A stretch of DNA of 8,639 nucleotides, from positions 1 through 8,639 of the forward strand of contig VGLL01000038.1 of the NCBI GenBank assembly GCA_016866735.1, in the 5' to 3' direction. Positions within the stretch are counted from its first letter, which is position 1. Every line of letters starts with the position of its first letter. The notes beneath the pieces are model-generated. The model had not been told where the DNA came from, made no database searches, and saw nothing but the letters and a program-made list of their open reading frames with translations. Below are positions 5,324 through 8,639 of this stretch, piece after piece. Origin of the DNA: Candidatus Shapirobacteria bacterium. Lineage in GTDB: Bacteria; Patescibacteriota; Microgenomatia; VGLL01. The position numbers and the translations under genes are program-made.

Positions 5324-6226
5324 CTAAAACTCCCCTACCCGAATAATTTCTTCTTCGAGCTCAACGCCGAATTTTTCTTTTACTTTTTTCTGCGCCAAAT
5401 CAATTAAGGCCAGAACATCCACTGCCTTGGCACCGCCGGTATTAACAATAAAATTGGCGTGTTTTTCGGAAATTTGCGCACCGCCGATTTGGCAGCCTTT
5501 CAGGCCCGCGGCCTCAATTAATCTGCCGGCGAAATCCCCTTTGGGATTTTTAAAAATCGAGCCGGCAGAGGGCTCGGCTGGCTGATTCTTGCGCTTTGCC
5601 AAATAGTCTTTAATTCTCCTTTGCACAAAAAGCTTGTCTTCCCGTTTTACCAAAAGAGTGGCGCCCAAGATGATTTCTTTCGCCTTCGAAAATCGGCTGT
5701 TACGGTACCCAAATTTACAGTCTCGCCTGTTTAATATTCTTCTTTCCCCGAGTTCGTCTAATATCTCTACCGTCTCAACCGCCCTGTCAATCCATTCATC
5801 TTTTGTCCCCGCATTCCCCCGAATCGCTCCCCCCAGGGTTCCCGGAATACCCACCAAAAATTCTAAACCTGAAAGTGAATGCTCGGCGGCACTGGTAATC
5901 AATTTACTTAAAGAAACCCCCGCTTCGGCGATAATTTTAAATTTTGAGTTGTCATTTTGAACTTTGAACTTTGAACTTTGAACTTTTATCACCAATCCTC
6001 TTACTCCTTTATCTCCTACCAAAAGATTAGAGCCGTTTCCCAAAATAAAATACGGTACCTTTACCTCCCTAATTTTCCTTATTACCCTTATTAACGCCTC
6101 TTCCGTTTTCGCCTCCCAGAACCAATCAGCCGGTCCACCAATCCCAAAAGTCGTATGCCGACCCATCGGCTCATTTTCTTTAAGTTCTTGCCCTAAAATC
6201 CATCTCAGTCTTTCGCCTTTATCCAT
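5324..6226 (-). CDS. murB: UDP-N-acetylenolpyruvoylglucosamine reductase
   Basis: FAD- and NADPH-dependent cytoplasmic enzyme that reduces UDP-GlcNAc-enolpyruvate to UDP-MurNAc, the second committed step of peptidoglycan synthesis. 300 residues from ATG 6226. The FAD-binding domain shows HTTFGIGGPADWF (24-36), GNGSNLLVGDKGVRGLV (63-79) and GIPGTLGGAIRGNAG (126-140). The substrate-binding part has FGYRNSRF (172-179). The catalytic acid Ser223 lies in PSAGSIFKNP and the C-terminal Glu293 in LEEEIIRVG. Residues 83-97 (QSSKFKVQNDNSKFK) are a repeat-derived insert encoded by tandem heptamers. The frame stays open upstream to a TTG at 6277, but the sequence before Met18 of that frame does not look like MurB, so 6226 is preferred. 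Transcribed divergently from the abiE pair. Confidence 0.93.
   Translation of the reverse strand: MDKGERLRWILGQELKENEPMGRHTTFGIGGPADWFWEAKTEEALIRVIRKIREVKVPYFILGNGSNLLVGDKGVRGLVIKVQSSKFKVQNDNSKFKIIAEAGVSLSKLITSAAEHSLSGLEFLVGIPGTLGGAIRGNAGTKDEWIDRAVETVEILDELGERRILNRRDCKFGYRNSRFSKAKEIILGATLLVKREDKLFVQRRIKDYLAKRKNQPAEPSAGSIFKNPKGDFAGRLIEAAGLKGCQIGGAQISEKHANFIVNTGGAKAVDVLALIDLAQKKVKEKFGVELEEEIIRVGEF
5956..5983 (-). repeat. Four tandem heptamers inside murB
   Basis: Four perfect TTTGAAC units on the plus strand (GTTCAAA on the coding strand), 28 bases, followed by a partial fifth. It encodes the SSKFKVQ-like segment. Seven is not a multiple of three, so gain or loss of one unit would shift the murB frame. 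Confidence 0.9.
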
Positions 6227-6289
6227 TACCAGTAAATAATAGCAAAAAGGTTGGCTAAAAATCACCCCCTTCGCCAAAAAACCGCTTCC

Positions 6290-6318
6290 TTGACAAAACG
6301 GGAAAAAAGTGCTATTCT
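6290..6318 (+). promoter_or_regulatory. Promoter of the abiE toxin-antitoxin pair
   Basis: Consensus -35 TTGACA (6290-6295), a 17-base spacer and -10 TATTCT (6313-6318), placed 39 bases before the toxin ATG. The clearest promoter in the window. Confidence 0.75.
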
Positions 6319-6322
6319 CAAT

Positions 6323-6344
6323 TTGTATACAATTTTGTTAACAT
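6323..6344 (+). promoter_or_regulatory. Candidate tandem operators for AbiEi autorepression
   Basis: A perfect 10-base palindrome TTGTATACAA (6323-6332) and a related palindrome TGTTAACA (6336-6343, extended TTGTTAACAT) lie right after the -10, with centres 12 bases apart. AbiEi-type antitoxins are known to repress their own promoters by binding inverted repeats; binding to these sites is inferred. Confidence 0.5.
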
Positions 6345-6347
6345 ACG

Positions 6348-6353
6348 AGGAAG
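6348..6353 (+). promoter_or_regulatory. Shine-Dalgarno site of the AbiEii toxin gene
   Basis: AGGAAG, four bases before ATG 6358. It stands out because almost no other gene here has a recognisable site, and it fixes the toxin start. Confidence 0.7.
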
Positions 6354-6357
6354 TTAT

Positions 6358-7035
6358 ATGGATGCACTCGAACTAAATCACTGGTCAAAGGAGCTGCAGA
6401 TATCACCCGTGGAAATTATGCGCGAGGAGGCGGAAGTAATCATTCTTGACACTTTGGCCCAAAGCCCAAGCGCAGAGAACTTAATCTTTAAGGGCGGTAC
6501 AGCCTTACGTTTAGTCTATGGCTCTCCCCGCTTTTCTGTTGATTTAGATTTTAATCAAAAAGGCAAAATTAAAATAAAAGAGCTCAAAAATAGCTTGAAA
6601 AAGGCGGCCAAGAGAATTAGCGGAGAGCTCAAAGATTTCCACAATAAAAGATGGACCCTGTTTGCTCTTTTGGCGATCAATCGGCCAGAATTAAAACAGG
6701 CCTTTTCTATCAAAATAGAGATTTCCAAAAAGAAATACTTTTTAAAATCAGGAGACTATTCTCTAAAGGCAGGACGCTCGCCCCTAACGGCTTTCACCCC
6801 GCTCTTGCTTACCTATTCTCTGGAGAGAATTTATCAGGAAAAACAGCTGGCGATTAAAACCAGAGATGAGCCGCGGGATTATTTTGACCTTTGGTATGTA
6901 GGGCAAAAATTGAACCGAAAGCCCGCTTTTCCCCATATGAAAATGCACCCCGGCAAGTTTAAAGGCGCCTTAAGCCAATTGCTGCCGGATTATTTAAAAA
7001 AATGGCCGCAAAATTATTTGGCGGGAAAATTATGA
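6358..7035 (+). CDS. AbiEii/AbiGii-family nucleotidyltransferase toxin
   Basis: Toxin half of a type IV AbiE toxin-antitoxin or abortive-infection pair. The family are DNA polymerase beta-like nucleotidyltransferases that stop growth; MenA-type relatives add nucleotides to tRNA 3' ends. 225 residues. Motif I is intact: Gly46-Gly47-Thr48 (FKGGTALRLVY), then Asp62-x-Asp64 (FSVDLDF), the metal-binding pair. Lys119-x-Glu121 (SIKIEIS) gives a third acidic position. The closing family motif is at 161-181: EK near 161, Lys167, then PRDYFDLWYV with Arg173, Asp174 and Asp177. All expected residues are present, so it is probably active. It has its own promoter and Shine-Dalgarno site and overlaps the antitoxin gene by four bases. 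The toxin comes first, the reverse of the usual abiEi-abiEii order. The exact target is not predictable. Confidence 0.9.
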   Translation: MDALELNHWSKELQISPVEIMREEAEVIILDTLAQSPSAENLIFKGGTALRLVYGSPRFSVDLDFNQKGKIKIKELKNSLKKAAKRISGELKDFHNKRWTLFALLAINRPELKQAFSIKIEISKKKYFLKSGDYSLKAGRSPLTAFTPLLLTYSLERIYQEKQLAIKTRDEPRDYFDLWYVGQKLNRKPAFPHMKMHPGKFKGALSQLLPDYLKKWPQNYLAGKL

Positions 7036-7592
7036 GAGACATAGAAATCATTGACAAAATCAGGCAGTACGTCAAAGACTGGTATAGTCTCAAGGACTTG
7101 GCGCAAATCCTGCCGGTGAAAAAAACAGGCTTGCGCACGGTAGTAGGGCGCTTAGTCAAGCGCGGGGTTCTGCAAAAAATCAACCGCGGTAAATATGCCG
7201 TCTATGGGAAAAACATCTCGCCGGAAAAAATCGCCTGTCAAATTTATTATCCTTCTTATTTATCCTTAAGAACGACTTTAAGCCGAAACGGGGTGATTAA
7301 CCAAATACCGCGACAAATCCAGCTGGTCACTTCGCGCAAAAGCCATAGAACTTATATTAGCGGAAACGAGATTGTTTACCGGCAAATTCGCCCTGATCTT
7401 TACTGGGGATATTTTCAGCAATCGGCGTATCCGGAAAAAGCCCTCCTTGATTTGCTTTACTATGTTTCTTTGGGTAAGGATACCATTTCTTTAAACGAGC
7501 TTGATCTTAGCCGTCTGGATAAAAAGCGCCTCCAGTCTTTCGCCCGCAAATTTCCCCCAAGAGTAAGAAAAATAGTCAGCCAGCTTCGCTAA
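7032..7592 (+). CDS. AbiEi-family antitoxin / transcriptional regulator
   Basis: Antitoxin and DNA-binding autorepressor of the AbiE pair. 186 residues. An N-terminal winged helix-turn-helix spans about residues 17-58 (SLKDLAQIL then GLRTVVGRLVKRGVLQKINR, ending GKYAVYG). The AbiEi C-terminal domain shows YPSYLSLRTTLSRNGVINQ (73-91), VTSRKSHRTY (99-108), the PDLYWGYF stretch (121-128) and the family hallmark YPEKALLDLLYY (133-144). I chose ATG 7032, which overlaps the toxin stop as ATGA and starts right before the winged helix; an in-frame ATG at 7002 would add ten residues within the toxin gene. The overlap implies coupled translation, with antitoxin made after toxin. In type IV pairs the antitoxin is thought not to bind the toxin directly. 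It converges with the S41 protease gene 29 bases away. Confidence 0.88.
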   Translation: MRDIEIIDKIRQYVKDWYSLKDLAQILPVKKTGLRTVVGRLVKRGVLQKINRGKYAVYGKNISPEKIACQIYYPSYLSLRTTLSRNGVINQIPRQIQLVTSRKSHRTYISGNEIVYRQIRPDLYWGYFQQSAYPEKALLDLLYYVSLGKDTISLNELDLSRLDKKRLQSFARKFPPRVRKIVSQLR

Positions 7593-7621
7593 GGGGGCAA
7601 AATTTAAATGAATTTCTAACC

Positions 7622-8639
7622 CTAAGGATTGGCAAGCACTTCTATTGCTTTCTCTAGCTGTAAGTCTTTCGTCTGACCCGCCTTCGCTGAAGCTTCGGCG
7701 GGCAGGTCTTTCTCGTCCGGTTTGACTTCAAAATCAGGCTTCAGGCCTTCTTTGTCAATTGATTTTCCGGAAGGCAGAAGCCAACGGGCTACGGTCAAGT
7801 GCAGGCCCGCTCCGCGAGTCAAATCTTGCGCCTCCTGAATTGTTCCCTTACCAAAGGTTTTCTGGCCCACCAGCTTCACTTTCCTCAGCTCGACTAAAGC
7901 CCCAGCTACAATCTCAGCGGCGGACGCCGATCCCTCGTTAACCAAAATTACCAGGGGTTCTTTAGTTAACCTCCCTTTTCGGTTAACGCGATAGTCCTCT
8001 TTGCCACTCTTCCCTTTATCTTGCCAAGTCACCACTCCCCCATCCAAAAACTCACTGGCGATATAAACTGCCCCCTGTAAAAATCCACCCGGATTATTCC
8101 GCAAATCCAAAATAACTCCTCTAAAATTTTTGCTTTTTGCTTTTTGATTATTAATTTCTTCTATCGCTTCTTCCCATTCCTCGTTCGTTCTCTCGCCAAA
8201 ACGTAAAAGCTTTAAGTGGGCAATTTTGCCTCGGGGATTATCAATAAATTGCACCTCCACACTCTTCACCAAGATCGCGTCTCTCGTAATTGTCACCTCA
8301 AATGGCTTTTCTGCGCCGTCTCTGGCGAGGGTCAACTTAACCGAAGTGCTCTTTTCGCCGCGGATTAAAGAAACAGCTTCGGGCAAGGCCATTCCCGTTG
8401 TTTCCTTATCAATCCCTTTTTTCTCGTCAACAATCTTCAAAATGAGGTCTCCCGCTTTCACTCCCGCTTTTTCTGCCGGACTTCCCACTAAAGGAGCAAT
8501 AACGGCTACTTTCGAATCTTTAAAACCGAGCTGAATTCCTACCCCCTCGAAGGAACCGGAGAGATCCTCCTTTGCCTGTTTATTTTCTGTCGGGGGCAAG
8601 AAAACAGTATAGGGATCGCCGGCGGAAGCGACCATGCCG
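7622..8639 (-). CDS. S41-family carboxy-terminal processing protease, 5' end outside the window
   Basis: CtpA/Prc-type tail-specific protease acting outside the cytoplasmic membrane. The frame is open to the window edge (a Gly codon precedes Met at 8635), so the N-terminus with its signal or anchor and any upstream domain is missing. Numbering from that Met: PYTVFLPP (8-15), the usual entry to the PDZ domain; PDZ at about 30-120 (GVGIQL, GSPAEKAGVKAGDLIL); the protease core with LDLRNNPGG (176-184); catalytic Ser238 in NEGSASAAE; catalytic Lys263 in KTFGKGTIQ, 25 residues later as in the family. The C-terminal part holds a repeat-derived insert, PAEASAKAGQ (312-321). A KAKSKN stretch before the LDLR strand is encoded by heptamer repeats. 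It may share envelope protein quality control with the HtrA-type protease. Confidence 0.93.
   Translation of the reverse strand, partial: GMVASAGDPYTVFLPPTENKQAKEDLSGSFEGVGIQLGFKDSKVAVIAPLVGSPAEKAGVKAGDLILKIVDEKKGIDKETTGMALPEAVSLIRGEKSTSVKLTLARDGAEKPFEVTITRDAILVKSVEVQFIDNPRGKIAHLKLLRFGERTNEEWEEAIEEINNQKAKSKNFRGVILDLRNNPGGFLQGAVYIASEFLDGGVVTWQDKGKSGKEDYRVNRKGRLTKEPLVILVNEGSASAAEIVAGALVELRKVKLVGQKTFGKGTIQEAQDLTRGAGLHLTVARWLLPSGKSIDKEGLKPDFEVKPDEKDLPAEASAKAGQTKDLQLEKAIEVLANP
7673..7705 (-). repeat. Hairpin-forming in-frame repeat in the S41 protease gene
   Basis: CCCGCC (7677-7682) pairs with GGCGGG (7697-7702), extended by CTG/CAG (7673-7675 with 7703-7705) around one bulged A; the loop contains GAAGCTTC. 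It encodes PAEASAKAGQ near the protein C-terminus. I recall this peptide as a widespread in-frame insertion in CPR proteins. Confidence 0.65.
8127..8146 (-). repeat. Heptamer TTTTTGC repeat in the S41 protease gene
   Basis: TTTTTGC at 8127-8133 and 8134-8140, then TTTTTG at 8141-8146. It encodes the Lys-rich segment NQKAKSKN just before the LDLRNNPGG strand, probably a surface loop. Confidence 0.65.

Noticed and set aside
5956..5983. Tandem short repeats considered as a mini CRISPR array.
   Set aside because: Units are 7 bases with no spacers and lie inside a coding frame.
7033..7035. TGA reassigned to glycine, as in some CPR lineages (SR1, Gracilibacteria).
   Set aside because: None of the long genes contains an in-frame TGA, and TGA works as the toxin stop in a classic ATGA overlap.
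7593..7621. Terminator between the convergent abiEi and S41 genes.
   Set aside because: Only 29 bases, with no hairpin followed by a T-run on either strand.

Overview
The window most resembles a stretch of a Candidate Phyla Radiation (Patescibacteria, probably Parcubacteria-like) genome. This is an inference from four things: a short release factor 1 without its N-terminal domain, a GxxExxY-family gene, very tight gene packing with almost no Shine-Dalgarno sites, and in-frame insertions such as STNSGQA in HtrA and PAEASAKAGQ in the S41 protease, which I remember from such genomes. No gene has an internal TGA codon, so the standard bacterial code fits. No rRNA, tRNA or CRISPR array was seen.

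Layout. 1-3744 (+): hisS (cut at its 5' end by the window edge), a GxxExxY PD-(D/E)XK-type gene, an EamA/DMT transporter, rpmE and prfA, mostly adjacent or overlapping. 3745-4061: a 317-base convergent gap holding a second, diverged copy of the prfA 3' end, a long hairpin, and an AT-rich TTCGAA inverted repeat. 4062-6226 (-): an HtrA/Deg serine protease and murB. 6290-7592 (+): a toxin-first AbiEii/AbiEi pair with its own promoter, candidate operators and a Shine-Dalgarno site. 7622-8639 (-): an S41 carboxy-terminal processing protease, cut at its 5' end.

The most unusual signals are repeats. (1) A palindrome built from AAACGAAT/ATTCGTTT units occurs twice. Between rpmE and prfA its two arms touch. 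Between hisS and eamA the same arms are separated by 396 nt that are essentially the GxxExxY gene, like an empty and a filled site. In both places the right arm ends on the likely GTG start codon of the next gene. (2) prfA has two C-terminal ends exactly 59 codons apart, in the same frame, differing mostly at silent positions, with a roughly 20-bp hairpin at the junction. (3) Three genes carry tandem heptanucleotide repeats, and two carry in-frame inserts that can form hairpins.

Functionally the window mixes housekeeping translation genes (HisRS, L31, RF1), envelope genes (MurB, HtrA, CtpA-like, DMT transporter) and an accessory toxin-antitoxin pair. I see no large integrated element; the mobile-looking material is small repeats and the GxxExxY cassette.
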